Positions 17,321-26,386 of a stretch of 64,000 nt of DNA are shown one piece after another. A model generated the notes under the pieces. The model worked only from the letters and a program-made list of their open reading frames with translations, did no database searches and was not told the DNA's origin. Source of the DNA: a candidate division KSB1 bacterium (GTDB lineage Bacteria > Zhuqueibacterota > Zhuqueibacteria > Zhuqueibacterales > Zhuqueibacteraceae); the NCBI GenBank assembly GCA_034506255.1, contig JAPDPX010000002.1, positions 320,971 to 384,970 of the forward strand, in the 5' to 3' direction. Every line of letters begins with the position of its first letter. The first letter of the stretch is position 1. The translations under genes and the position numbers were made by a program.

Positions 17321-17916
17321 TGGCACCGGATCAAATTGCACAACGGCTGCGGGACCGCTTCGGCGAACAAATTCTGGAATTCAAGGGCGATGCCCTTGAT
17401 CCCTTTGTGCGGGTCGCGCCCGAAAACATTTTGCCGGTTTGCAAATTCCTGCATGAAGAGGACGATCTTTTTTTCGACATGTGTCACAACCTTTCGGGCT
17501 ACGATCCCGGCGCCGGCCAACCGCTGGTCGTTATTTATCATCTTTTCTCCTTCCGCCATCGGCATTGGTTTACCCTGAAGACGGAAGTCCCGCGCACGGG
17601 CGGTCATGTGCCCACGGTGTCCTATCTCTGGCGCACGGCGGACTGGCACGAACGCGAAGTGTATGACCTGTTCGGCATCACCTTCGATAATCACCCCGAC
17701 CTGCGCCGCCTCCTCTGTCCGGACGATTGGGAAGGCTGGCCGCTGCGCAAGGATTACATCGTGCAGGAATACTACCACGGCATTCGCGTGCCCTACGGCG
17801 AGGACTGGAACAACTTCGACACCTTCGCAGGCAACTTCGAACGCGGACATTACGTTTTCGCCTTTGAAAAACGCCTGCCCGCCAACGACGGCCAGCCGGC
17901 CGGGAAGAAGGAGTGA
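17320..17916 (+). CDS. nuoC: NADH-quinone oxidoreductase subunit C (copy 2, unfused)
   Basis: 198 residues, the 30-kDa subunit as a separate protein. Signatures: YDPGAGQPLVVIYHLFSF, then VSYLWRTADWHEREVYDLFGI, and WPLRKDYIVQEYY. Its ATG shares a base with the nuoB2 stop (TAATG), implying coupling. Unlike the first cluster, C is not fused to D, and an NuoI gene lies between them. Confidence 0.93.
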   Translation: MAPDQIAQRLRDRFGEQILEFKGDALDPFVRVAPENILPVCKFLHEEDDLFFDMCHNLSGYDPGAGQPLVVIYHLFSFRHRHWFTLKTEVPRTGGHVPTVSYLWRTADWHEREVYDLFGITFDNHPDLRRLLCPDDWEGWPLRKDYIVQEYYHGIRVPYGEDWNNFDTFAGNFERGHYVFAFEKRLPANDGQPAGKKE

Positions 17917-17918
17917 TC

Positions 17919-18479
17919 ATGGCACAATACTTCAAAGACATCTGCAACGGTCTTTACACCATCCTGATCGGCATGCTGGAAACCTGGAAGCATCTCTTCC
18001 GGCCCGCCGTCACGCTGCAATATCCCCATGCCCGTTTTGCCCTGCCGCCCGGCACGCGCCAGCAGCTCTTTTGCAACATCGATGATTGCATCGGCTGCTA
18101 CAAATGCGCACGCATCTGCCCGGTGAATTGCATCTACATCGACACCGTCAAGGCCAAGCCCACCGAAGATCTCGGCAAGGCCTCGACCGGCAACCCCATC
18201 CGCCAGCACGTGGTGCGCTTCGACATCGACATGTTCAAGTGCTGCTACTGCGATTTGTGCACCACCGTGTGCCCGACGGAATGCCTGTACATGACCGACA
18301 AGTACGAAGCCACGGTGTACGAGCGCAGCAACGGCCTCTTTCACTTTTCCAAGTACGAGCCGGCGTTGGCGGCCAAAATGCTGGCGGCGCAGGCCGCCGA
18401 AGAGGCTGCCGCAGCCGCCGCCAAGGCCGCCAAGGCCGCCGCCAAACCCAAAGCCGAGGCACAGCCTGCGCATGCCTGA
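17919..18479 (+). CDS. nuoI: NADH-quinone oxidoreductase subunit I (copy 2)
   Basis: 186 residues with two [4Fe-4S] motifs: Cys57/60/63/67 (CIGCYKCARICP) and Cys108/111/114/118 (CCYCDLCTTVCP). An N-terminal membrane-associating helix precedes VTLQYPH. The C-terminus ends in an unusual Ala/Lys-rich low-complexity tail of about 35 residues that copy 1 lacks. SD AAGAAGGAG precedes the ATG at 17919; a GTG at 17913 is in frame but too close to it. Confidence 0.92.
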   Translation: MAQYFKDICNGLYTILIGMLETWKHLFRPAVTLQYPHARFALPPGTRQQLFCNIDDCIGCYKCARICPVNCIYIDTVKAKPTEDLGKASTGNPIRQHVVRFDIDMFKCCYCDLCTTVCPTECLYMTDKYEATVYERSNGLFHFSKYEPALAAKMLAAQAAEEAAAAAAKAAKAAAKPKAEAQPAHA

Positions 18480-18536
18480 GCGCACGGCCGTCGCCTCCGC
18501 TGCTCCCTTATTCTCTCCCTCATTTTGGAAGGCGCT

Positions 18537-19799
18537 ATGTTCGGCACAATCGGCAACATCTTCAAACGGCAGCGCTACTATTTTGAAGACGAAGGCAATC
18601 TGGTGGTCGATCTCGATCCCGCCGCCGCCATCCAGAAGCACAATTACGAGACCATGGCGCAGGCGCGGCGGAGCAAAACCTTCCCCGGCGACGAGATGAT
18701 CATCAACATGGGGCCGCAGCACCCCTCCACCCACGGCGTGCTGCGCCTGGAGCTGGTGCTCGATGGCGAGATCGTCAAGAAATGCACCCCGCACATCGGC
18801 TATCTACACCGCAATTTCGAAAAGCATGCGGAAAACGTCGGCTGGAACGAGGTCATCCCCTACACCGACCGGCTGGACTATCTCGCCTCGATGAGCATGA
18901 ATCTCGGCTATTGCCTGGCGGCGGAAAAACTGCTGGGCATCAAGGAGCTGCCGCGCAAGGTCGAATACCTGCGCGTGATTTGCGCGGAGCTCATGCGCAT
19001 CTCCAGCCACCTGATGGCAATCGGCACCTTCGGGCTGGATGTCGGCGCCATCACCCCCTTTCTCTGGGCTTTCCGCGATCGCGAACGCATTCTCGATTTG
19101 TTCGAATGGCTTTCCGGTGCGCGCCTGCTCTACAACTACATCTGGATCGGCGGCCTGGCGCGCGATCTGCCCAGCGGCTGGCTCAAGCAGGCCGCGGCAT
19201 TCCTCGACGAGCTCGAGCGCAACATGCGGGAGTTCAACCGGCTGCTCTCCGGCAATCACATCTTCATCAAACGCTGCGCCGACATCGGCATCCTGCCGCC
19301 GGAAGTCGCCATCAATTGCGGTGCCACCGGCCCGGTGCTGCGCGGCAGCGGCATCAAATGGGACGTGCGCAAGGACGAGCCCTACTCCATCTATCCGCAA
19401 TTCGAGTTCGATGTGCCGGTGGGCGAAGGCCGCTACGGCCCGGTGGGCTCCGTGCTGGATCGCTACCTGGTGCGCATTCAGGAGATCGAGCAGTCGATCA
19501 AGATTTTGCGCCAGGCGATTGCGCAATGTCCCGAACAGGGCGACGTCAAGGAGGCCATCCCGCGCCGCATGCGGCCGCCTGCCGGCGCCGAGTGCTATGT
19601 GCGCAGCGAAGCCCCGCGCGGCGAGATCGGCTTTTATCTGCGCTCCAACGGCAGCGACATTCCCGACCGCGTGCGCTGCCGGTCCTCCTGTTTCGTGCAT
19701 GTCAGCCTGCTCGATGAAATCAGCCGCGGCGCAATGGTGGCCGACATGATTCTGATCATCGGCAGCATCGACATCGTCCTGGGAGAAGTCGATCGTTGA
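18537..19799 (+). CDS. nuoD: NADH-quinone oxidoreductase subunit D (copy 2, unfused)
   Basis: 420 residues. Conserved 49-kDa features: MIINMGPQHPSTHGVLRLEL with quinone-site His residues, HIGYLHRNFEKHAE, PYTDRLDYLASMSMNLGY, RISSHLMAIG and the terminal GSIDIVLGEVDR. No [NiFe]-site CxxC pairs are present, so it belongs to complex I rather than to a hydrogenase. The start ATG 18537 has GGAAGG upstream; the TTG at 18525 is less likely. It ends the second nuo set. Confidence 0.94.
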   Translation: MFGTIGNIFKRQRYYFEDEGNLVVDLDPAAAIQKHNYETMAQARRSKTFPGDEMIINMGPQHPSTHGVLRLELVLDGEIVKKCTPHIGYLHRNFEKHAENVGWNEVIPYTDRLDYLASMSMNLGYCLAAEKLLGIKELPRKVEYLRVICAELMRISSHLMAIGTFGLDVGAITPFLWAFRDRERILDLFEWLSGARLLYNYIWIGGLARDLPSGWLKQAAAFLDELERNMREFNRLLSGNHIFIKRCADIGILPPEVAINCGATGPVLRGSGIKWDVRKDEPYSIYPQFEFDVPVGEGRYGPVGSVLDRYLVRIQEIEQSIKILRQAIAQCPEQGDVKEAIPRRMRPPAGAECYVRSEAPRGEIGFYLRSNGSDIPDRVRCRSSCFVHVSLLDEISRGAMVADMILIIGSIDIVLGEVDR

Positions 19800-20313
19800 G
19801 CGCCGGCAACGGCGCCGGCCCGATGCCGCAGCCGGCAATGCTCCGCCCCGTCGCTGTCTGCGCGCACAGCAGGCGGCGCGGCGGGCTGTTTTTGCGACGG
19901 GGAGGGCGGCCGCCGGGCAGTACACTTTTTTCGTGAATGGCTCTCCACGGCGGGGAGGAGGCTTGCAAAAGTACCGGAAACGGCGTGCACTGCCTCGCCT
20001 GCTCATCAGGTGGGTGGTTTTTCCCTTCCGAAGCAAAACTTCGTGTGAAGTGTTTTCCGCATGCGCTCATGGTGGGTGAAGGGGGTCTCGTAATCGCACC
20101 GGCGGCCTGCATATTCATTCACCGTCGCGGAACAAGATTATTCCCGCCAATTTCCGCCTTTTTCCAGAATCCGCTTGACAACTCACTCCGCTGATTTTAT
20201 TATCTATCCGTTTTTATGCCGGTCGCAAACCATATGCGCGCCCGGCCGGCACAGGCACAAACAGTCGCACCACACCGCACGTGCGGTTTCTCTCATCCCA
20301 ACCACGCACCCCT
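19800..20313. other. Intergenic region before the hcr-like operon
   Basis: About 515 bases. No supportable gene; open frames are antisense or low-complexity. Its right end holds the promoter at 20175-20203. No clear terminator for nuoD2 was recognised. Confidence 0.45.
20175..20203 (+). promoter_or_regulatory. Sigma70-type promoter of the hcr-like operon
   Basis: A perfect TTGACA (20175-20180), a 17-base spacer, then TATTAT (20198-20203; five of six consensus). The predicted transcript starts about 100 bases before the hcrC-like ATG. Confidence 0.65.
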
Positions 20314-20799
20314 ATGCCAACCAGAGAGCTCATTACCCTGCGGGTGAACGGCTCCACGCATGAACTGGCCGTCCGGCCCTATGATGTTTTGCTCGATGTC
20401 TTGCGGGAAAATCTCAATTTGACCGGCACCAAGCGCGGGTGTGACATGGGCACCTGCGGCTGCTGCACGGTGCATCTTGACGGCGAGCCGCGATTGGCCT
20501 GTCTGACCCTGGCGATGGAGGCGGTCGGTCGGGAGGTGCGCACCATTGAAGGCCTGAAGGATAAGGGCTTGCTGCATCCCTTGCAGCGGGCCTTTGCGGA
20601 GTACGGTGGTTCGCAATGCGGTTTCTGCACGCCGGGCTTTATCATGACTGCCGCCGCCCTTTTGGCCGTCAATCCCCACCCCACACGGGAGGAGATTAAA
20701 GAAGCGATTTCCGGCAATCTTTGCCGCTGCACCGGTTATGTCAAAATCGTCGACGCGATTGCAGCGGTTGCCCGGACAAAGGCGGCGACCGTTGGATAA
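20314..20799 (+). CDS. hcrC: 4-hydroxybenzoyl-CoA reductase-like [2Fe-2S] subunit (gamma)
   Basis: 161 residues, the usual length for this subunit. Two [2Fe-2S] sites are visible: plant-ferredoxin-type Cys43/48/51/63 in RGCDMGTCGCCTVHLDG, and the helical site Cys102/105/137/139 in SQCGFCTPG and LCRCTGY. It relays electrons within a xanthine-dehydrogenase-family molybdoenzyme. The start at 20314 begins the conserved MPTRELITLRVNG; the frame is open from a GTG at 20281. It is the first gene after a strong promoter and precedes the Mo and FAD subunits. The specific assignment rests on the FAD subunit two genes downstream. Confidence 0.8.
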   Translation: MPTRELITLRVNGSTHELAVRPYDVLLDVLRENLNLTGTKRGCDMGTCGCCTVHLDGEPRLACLTLAMEAVGREVRTIEGLKDKGLLHPLQRAFAEYGGSQCGFCTPGFIMTAAALLAVNPHPTREEIKEAISGNLCRCTGYVKIVDAIAAVARTKAATVG

Positions 20800-20896
20800 G
20801 GGATCGCCTTCCCCGGCGACCAGTACAGCGGGCCGGGCGTTTGGCCGATTCACCGCTGCACCCATCCCGCCCGGGGGCTTGTAAAGCAGCACGCGG

Positions 20897-20917
20897 CGTG
20901 CAGATTTTACCTGCACG
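20897..20917 (+). other. Small hairpin between hcrC- and hcrA-like genes
   Basis: CGTGCAG (20897-20903) and CTGCACG (20911-20917) pair over 7 bp in the 226-base gap between the two genes. There is no T-run, so it may tune mRNA stability rather than stop transcription. Confidence 0.3.
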
Positions 20918-21025
20918 GCGCGCGCGGTTGAAGAGCAGTTGTGGCAAGGCGGCGAGAGCGGAAACACAAGAAATCCCCGCCGGCAGAGCGTGCCTTGCGC
21001 CTGATCATTTTGCGGAGAGCAGAAG

Positions 21026-23338
21026 ATGGCGAACATTATCGGCAAGCCGGTTCCCCTGGTCGACGGCCTGAAGAAGACCACGGGCGAGGGCATCTACACC
21101 GACGACATCAAGCTGCCCAACATGCTGGTGGGCAAGATTCTGCGCAGCCCGCATGCCCATGCCCGCATCAAACGGATTGACATCCGCAGGGCGGAACAGT
21201 TGCCGGGCGTGCATGCCGTGCTCACCGGCAAAGAGGCGCCGCATACGTTTGGCGTGCTGCCGATCAGCGAGGATGAAACCGCACTGGCGGTCGACAAGGT
21301 GATTTTCATCGGCGACCATGTGGCAGCGGTGGCCGCTGATGACGAAGAGACGGCTCTGCAGGCGCTGCGTCTGATCGAAGTCGAATATGAAGAGTTGCCG
21401 GTTTACCGCAAATTTGAAGACAGTGCGCAACCGGTGGCGGAGGCCATTCATCCCGGCAGCGGCAACGGCACCAATATTCACAAGGAGGTCAGGCAGGAGT
21501 TCGGTGATTTGGCGGCGGCACGTGCGGGCAGCCGGCAGGTAAAATCCGCCCGTTACGATTTTATGGGTGTGACGCATGCCTTCACGGAACCGCATTGCGT
21601 CATCGCCCATTACGACGCCGATGATCGCATGACGGTGTGGTCGGCGCAGCAGGTGCCGCATTACCTGCATCGCGCCCTCGCCCGGGTGCTGCAAATGCCG
21701 ATGCATCGCATTCGGGTGATCCGGCCGATGGTGGGCGGCGCCTTCGGCGGCAAGAGCGATCCTTTTCCGCATGAGATGGTGGCGGCACTGCTGTCGCGCA
21801 AGTGCCGGCGGCCGGTGAAGATTCTGTTCGACCGCGAGGAAGTTTTTCTCAACAATCACGGCCGGCATCCCACGCACACCGAAATCACGATGGGCCTGGA
21901 TGCGGCGGGCAGGATCACCTTTTTGGATTTGCAGGCGGACATTGACGGTGGCGCGTGGGGCAGTTTTGGCGTGGTCACGACGTACTACAACGGCGTGCTC
22001 AACATGGGGCCGTATGTGATCAACAACTTTCGTTATCACGGCCGCCGTGCCTACACCAACAAGCCGCCGAGTGGCGCGATGCGCGGCCACGGCGCGGTGA
22101 ACTCCCGCTTTGCCGTCGAGACGCTGCTGGATGAGCTGTGCGAAGCGGCCGGGCGCGATCCCTGTGACGTGCGGCTCAACAACCTGCTGCCTGCCAACTG
22201 CACCACGGTCAACGGCTTTCGCATCACCAGCAACGGCACGCGCGAGTGCATTCTGCGTGCGCGCCAGGCCTCGGAATGGGACCGCAAATTCCGCAAACTG
22301 CCGTATGGCCGCGGCATTGGCGTGGCCTGCGGCTTTTACATCAGCGGCAGTGCCCATCGCATTCATTTCAACGATCTGCCGCAAGCCACCGTGCACCTCA
22401 AGATCGACATGGATGGCGGCATCACGGTGCACTGTCTGGCCGCGGAGATCGGTCAGGGCAGTGACACCATGCTGGCGCAATGCGTGGCGGAGCCGCTGGG
22501 CGTGAAGCTCGACCGCATTCGCATTTTCGCGAGCGACTCCGATGCCGATCCCATCGATCTCGGCTCCTATTCCAGCCGGGTGACCTTCATGGCAGGCAAC
22601 GCGGCGCGGGAAGCCGCCCTCCAGATTCGGGAGAAGCTGGTGCAGGCGGCACATGCGCTCACCGGCTATCCCGCCGAAGGCTTTGTGGCCGCCAACGAGG
22701 AGCTCATTTATCAGCGTGATCCGCGCGTGCGGGTGAGTTTCATGCAGGCCCTGGAGAAGGCGCTGGCCAACAACGGCGCTCTGCTCGCCAAGGGCAAATA
22801 TATGGGCCCGCCGCCGATGGGCGGGTCGTTCAAGGGGGCCCGCGCCGGTCTGTCACCGAGCTACAGTTTTCAATGTTACATCGCGGAAGTGGTGGTTGAT
22901 ACGGAAACCTTTGCGCCGCGGGTGGAGAAGGTCTGGGCGGCGCACGATTGCGGCCGGGCACTCAATCCGCTGGCGGTGCAGGGCCAGATCGAGGGCTGCA
23001 TTCACATGGGGTTGGGCCAGGCGTTGATGGAGGAAATGATTTACAATCGCGGCAACGTGTTGAATGCCAATCTGCTCGATTATCGCACGCTCACGCCCCG
23101 GCAAATGCCGGAAGTGGAAGTGATCATCGTCGAGAGCGATGATCCCGAGGGGCCGTGGGGCGCGAAAGAGGCCGGGGAGGGGCCGTTGCTGCCGATTTTG
23201 CCGGCGGTGGCAAATGCCATTTATGATGCGATTGGCGTGCGGCTGCGCAGTTTGCCGATGACGGCAGACAAGATTTGGAAAGCGGTGCAGGATCAGAAAC
23301 GGATCGCCAGGCGTCGCGCCGCGCTGCCTGTCTCTTGA
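21026..23338 (+). CDS. hcrA: 4-hydroxybenzoyl-CoA reductase-like molybdenum subunit (alpha)
   Basis: 770 residues, the length of HcrA. It starts IGKPVPLVDGLKKTTGEGIYTDDI as xanthine-dehydrogenase-type large subunits do. Mo-cofactor segments include MVGGAFGGKSDPF, PPSGAMRGHGAVNSRFAVE, AAEIGQGSDTMLAQ, and the catalytic Glu in GAKEAGEGPLLP near the C-terminus. The family inserts or removes hydroxyl groups on CoA-linked or heterocyclic aromatics; 4-HBCR reductively dehydroxylates 4-hydroxybenzoyl-CoA with ferredoxin electrons. Substrate is inferred from the operon, not from this subunit alone. An SD GGAGAG-like stretch precedes the ATG. Confidence 0.78.
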   Translation: MANIIGKPVPLVDGLKKTTGEGIYTDDIKLPNMLVGKILRSPHAHARIKRIDIRRAEQLPGVHAVLTGKEAPHTFGVLPISEDETALAVDKVIFIGDHVAAVAADDEETALQALRLIEVEYEELPVYRKFEDSAQPVAEAIHPGSGNGTNIHKEVRQEFGDLAAARAGSRQVKSARYDFMGVTHAFTEPHCVIAHYDADDRMTVWSAQQVPHYLHRALARVLQMPMHRIRVIRPMVGGAFGGKSDPFPHEMVAALLSRKCRRPVKILFDREEVFLNNHGRHPTHTEITMGLDAAGRITFLDLQADIDGGAWGSFGVVTTYYNGVLNMGPYVINNFRYHGRRAYTNKPPSGAMRGHGAVNSRFAVETLLDELCEAAGRDPCDVRLNNLLPANCTTVNGFRITSNGTRECILRARQASEWDRKFRKLPYGRGIGVACGFYISGSAHRIHFNDLPQATVHLKIDMDGGITVHCLAAEIGQGSDTMLAQCVAEPLGVKLDRIRIFASDSDADPIDLGSYSSRVTFMAGNAAREAALQIREKLVQAAHALTGYPAEGFVAANEELIYQRDPRVRVSFMQALEKALANNGALLAKGKYMGPPPMGGSFKGARAGLSPSYSFQCYIAEVVVDTETFAPRVEKVWAAHDCGRALNPLAVQGQIEGCIHMGLGQALMEEMIYNRGNVLNANLLDYRTLTPRQMPEVEVIIVESDDPEGPWGAKEAGEGPLLPILPAVANAIYDAIGVRLRSLPMTADKIWKAVQDQKRIARRRAALPVS

Positions 23339-23390
23339 ACGGCAGCCGGCTCACGGCTTCACGGCTGCGCCAGACAACACCAGCAGAAGC

Positions 23391-24368
23391 ATGATTCTTC
23401 CCGCCTTCAAATATCACCAGCCCCGGACTGTGCAGGAGGCGATCGCACTGGCACAGGCCTGCGCCGGGGATTTTGACTTCCTCGCCGGTGGCACGGATTT
23501 GCTGCCGAACTACAAGATGCGGCTGAATCCGCGCCGCCATGTGATCAGCCTCACCCGCATTCCCGAGTTGCAGGAAATCAGCCCCACCCGCATCGGCGCG
23601 CTTGCGCGTCTGCGGGAGGTCATCGCGAATGAAGCGCTGCAACAGGCTCTGCCGGTGATTCCGCACACGGCGCGGCAAATCGCCAGCCCGTTGTTGCAGG
23701 CTGCCGGCACCGTGGGCGGCAACTTGCTGCTCGACACACGCTGCTATTACTTCAACCAAAGCTGGTTTTGGCGGGATTCCAAAGGGTATTGCCTGAAAGC
23801 GGCGGGCACGGAATGCCTGGTGATTCCGCAAAAGTCGGTTTGTTATGCCACTTACTCGGGCGACCTGGCGCCGGTGTTTCTGGTGCTGGGTGCCTCGCTC
23901 GTGCTGCAGGGTCCGGAGGGCCGGCGGGAAGTGCCGTGTGAAAAATTCTTCACGCATGACGGCATTACCCGCCATGTCAAACTGCCAGAGGAGATTTTGA
24001 CCCACGTGCTGATCCCGGCCGCGGCACAAACGTTCAAGGCCGGCTATTTGAAGTTGCGGGTGCGGGACAGCATGGATTTTCCCGTCCTGGGTGTGGCGGC
24101 AGCCATTCGTCTCAACCAACGTACCATCGAACAGTTGCGCGTGGCTCTGACCGGTGTGGCGACGACGCCACTGCTGTTCGACGAGGTGACCGGCGCGGTG
24201 GTGGGTGATCAACTCACAGAGAATCTCATCGCCGGCCTCGCGGATGACATCATGAATCGTGTCACCCCCTATCGCAACGTTGCCCTCTCCCCGCAATACC
24301 GCAAAGCCATGATTGCCGTGTTCATCCGGCGATTGCTGCGACAATACCTGCCCGCTGTCGAGACGTGA
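23391..24368 (+). CDS. hcrB: 4-hydroxybenzoyl-CoA reductase-like FAD/[4Fe-4S] subunit (beta)
   Basis: 325 residues. FAD-binding segments LAGGTDLLPNYKM (31-43) and TVGGNLLLDTRC are those of molybdenum-hydroxylase flavin subunits. Between them and YSGDLAPVFLVLGA lies an insert absent from ordinary family members, with Cys118, Cys134, Cys142 and Cys151. From memory, the extra [4Fe-4S] cluster of Thauera HcrB uses four Cys with the same 16-8-9 spacing. That insert inverts electron flow and is diagnostic of 4-HBCR-type enzymes. The gene follows hcrA by 52 bases. Other aromatic-CoA genes (bcr/bam) are not in the window. Confidence 0.8.
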   Translation: MILPAFKYHQPRTVQEAIALAQACAGDFDFLAGGTDLLPNYKMRLNPRRHVISLTRIPELQEISPTRIGALARLREVIANEALQQALPVIPHTARQIASPLLQAAGTVGGNLLLDTRCYYFNQSWFWRDSKGYCLKAAGTECLVIPQKSVCYATYSGDLAPVFLVLGASLVLQGPEGRREVPCEKFFTHDGITRHVKLPEEILTHVLIPAAAQTFKAGYLKLRVRDSMDFPVLGVAAAIRLNQRTIEQLRVALTGVATTPLLFDEVTGAVVGDQLTENLIAGLADDIMNRVTPYRNVALSPQYRKAMIAVFIRRLLRQYLPAVET

Positions 24369-24385
24369 AGAGAGGAGCACAGGAC

Positions 24386-25639
24386 ATGAACACCCCGCAG
24401 AGCAACCACCGCGCCGTCGGAGAGCGTGTGACCAGCGACCGGCTGCCCGTGATGGTGGCGGAGTATCACGATATGCGCTTTGGCGCGCGCGCCTATCTGG
24501 TGATCGACATGCTGGTCAACGGGGTTGCCGGCGGCGGCTGCCGCCTGAAAAAAGGCGTCACCGCCGGGGAGATGATCAAGCTGGCGCAAACCATGACGCG
24601 CAAATTCACCCTCACCGAGCCGCACATCGGCGGCGCCAAACTCGGCATCGATTTTGACCCCGCCCGGCCGGAAAAACTGCTGGTGATGCAGCGCGTCTTC
24701 GAATTCTATCAGGCCTTCCTGCACAACTGCTACGTCACCGGCGCGGATTTGAACACGAATGAGAGCGAGATCGTGGCCTGCACCCAGGCCATCGGCCTGC
24801 CCTGCCCGCAATACGCGCTGGCGCGCAGCCTGGGCAACACCGAGCGCCGCATTGCACGCTTTTTCGAAGGCATCAATTTGGCCGTTGACGACCGCGGCAG
24901 GATGGTGCTGAATGACGCGGCCACCGGCTACAGCGTGTGCATTGCGGCACAACGCGCGCTGCAACCGCAGGGCTTGCGCGGCTGCACCGTCGCCCTGCAG
25001 GGTTTTGGCAACGTCGGCACCGGCGTGGCCAAGTTTCTTGCCGACCGCGGCGCCCGGATTGTTGCCGTGAGCGACCGCTTCGGCACCATCTACTGCGAGC
25101 AGGGGCTGGATGTCGATCTGTTGTTGGCACGCCGCGACCAGCACACGAAGTCGGTGTTCCCCGCGCTGATGGCGGCGACCGACCGGCCGCCCCAATATGA
25201 GTTCATTGCGGATCCCGAGGTCATCTATGAAATGGCCGATGATCTCTTTCTCCCGGTGGCCGACAGCGGGCTGATCACCGAAAAGAATTACCGCAAGATC
25301 AGGGCGAAGTACATCGTGTGCGGCGCAAATGATCCCTTTGCGCCTGCGGATTTGGAGGAGCGTCTGTTCGAGCTGGGCAAGGTCGTGGTGCCGGATTTCA
25401 TTGCCAATGCCGGCACGGCGGCGCTCTATCACACCCTGATTCGCGGCGAGGGACCGGTGATCCTTTCGGAGGTGCTGGCGAGCATCGCGGAGCAAATCGG
25501 GCAGGCCACCGATGAAGCGTTGCAGAAAGCCCGGGCCGAGAAGATCTCGCCGCGCCGTGCAGCGGAAATTATCGCCACCGAAAAGATCAACGCCTATCCG
25601 GCACACTACACCACGACAGTTTCGAAGCGCTGGACCTGA
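24386..25639 (+). CDS. Glu/Leu/Phe/Val dehydrogenase-family protein
   Basis: 417 residues. Substrate-side motifs: TRKFTLTEPHIGGAKLGIDF, with Lys73 and Lys85 at the usual catalytic/substrate positions, and TGADLNTNESE with the catalytic Asp121. The NAD(P) domain begins VALQGFGNVGTGVAKFL. These enzymes oxidatively deaminate amino acids to 2-oxo acids. The glycine-rich substrate loop deviates from the canonical GGGKGG, and the family member is not specific enough to name the substrate. SD AGAGGAG lies upstream of ATG 24386; a GTG at 24365 overlapping hcrB is in frame but is a poorer start. It immediately follows hcrB, so it may share its transcript. Confidence 0.85.
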   Translation: MNTPQSNHRAVGERVTSDRLPVMVAEYHDMRFGARAYLVIDMLVNGVAGGGCRLKKGVTAGEMIKLAQTMTRKFTLTEPHIGGAKLGIDFDPARPEKLLVMQRVFEFYQAFLHNCYVTGADLNTNESEIVACTQAIGLPCPQYALARSLGNTERRIARFFEGINLAVDDRGRMVLNDAATGYSVCIAAQRALQPQGLRGCTVALQGFGNVGTGVAKFLADRGARIVAVSDRFGTIYCEQGLDVDLLLARRDQHTKSVFPALMAATDRPPQYEFIADPEVIYEMADDLFLPVADSGLITEKNYRKIRAKYIVCGANDPFAPADLEERLFELGKVVVPDFIANAGTAALYHTLIRGEGPVILSEVLASIAEQIGQATDEALQKARAEKISPRRAAEIIATEKINAYPAHYTTTVSKRWT

Positions 25640-25726
25640 GCCGCGCCGCGGGGGAGGAGCGGCATTGGGCCATGCCGGCCGGTGGGGGAAATGGATGGTG
25701 ACTGCACCGCTGCCTTGCCTTTGGCC

Positions 25727-26386
25727 TCAAGAGAGATCGTTCCGCAACCGCGCGAAATCCTCCTCCAGGCGGGCCAGTCTTTCGCGCCATTGCGCGTTCT
25801 CCTCTTGCAGCCGTGCCAGCGTGGCCTTGAGTTCTGCCAGCTCGGCGCGCCACGAACCGGGCGCGGAGGATGCGGTCGCTTCGCGCGGTTGCCGGGGATC
25901 GCCGAGACAATGACGATAGCGTTCCTCCTTCTGGCCGGGCTGGCGCGCGACGGCTGCAACCAGTGGCGGTTCCCGGTTTTGCAGGCTCGCCAGCGTCTCT
26001 GCCACTTCCTCCAGGGTTTTAAACTCGTGCTGGCGCAACGCGCGGCTCTTGATTTCTCCCGCAGTTTGCGGCCCGCGCAACAACAGCAGGCTGAGTGCCG
26101 CCATTTGCGCATTCGACAAGCCCATGCCGCTCGCGCCAGCCCGGTGCGCATACTTCACCACCCGGCCCTCGCCATGCACGAAGGCGCACCAACCCTTTTC
26201 TCGCAAACCGGACAGGGCTTCCTCGACCTCCCCGGCCTGATATTCCACCACCGGATCACGGCTCGTTTTCTGATTGCAGGCCGCCACCAGCGCGTTGAGC
26301 GTCATGGGATAATACTCCGGCGTGGCCTGGCTTTTTTCGATCAGACAGCCCAGCACACGGAGTTCTTCCGGGGAGAGGGTTGGCAT
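25727..26386 (-). CDS. yceH: YceH-family (DUF480) winged-helix protein
   Basis: 219 residues. The N-terminus LSPEELRVLGCLIEKSQATPEYYPMTLNAL is the DUF480 signature, with CNQKTSRDPVV and VEEALSGLREKGW next, and a second winged-helix unit around NAQMAALSLLLLRGPQT. The C-terminal 35 residues (AELKATLARLQEENAQW onward) form a coiled coil. Function is unknown in the family; two wHTH domains suggest nucleic-acid or protein binding. It is convergent with the preceding dehydrogenase gene. Confidence 0.9.
   Translation of the reverse strand: MPTLSPEELRVLGCLIEKSQATPEYYPMTLNALVAACNQKTSRDPVVEYQAGEVEEALSGLREKGWCAFVHGEGRVVKYAHRAGASGMGLSNAQMAALSLLLLRGPQTAGEIKSRALRQHEFKTLEEVAETLASLQNREPPLVAAVARQPGQKEERYRHCLGDPRQPREATASSAPGSWRAELAELKATLARLQEENAQWRERLARLEEDFARLRNDLS

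Noticed and set aside
18537..19799. NuoD2 as a [NiFe]-hydrogenase large subunit
   Set aside because: The CxxC pairs that bind nickel at both ends are absent; sequence follows the complex I pattern.
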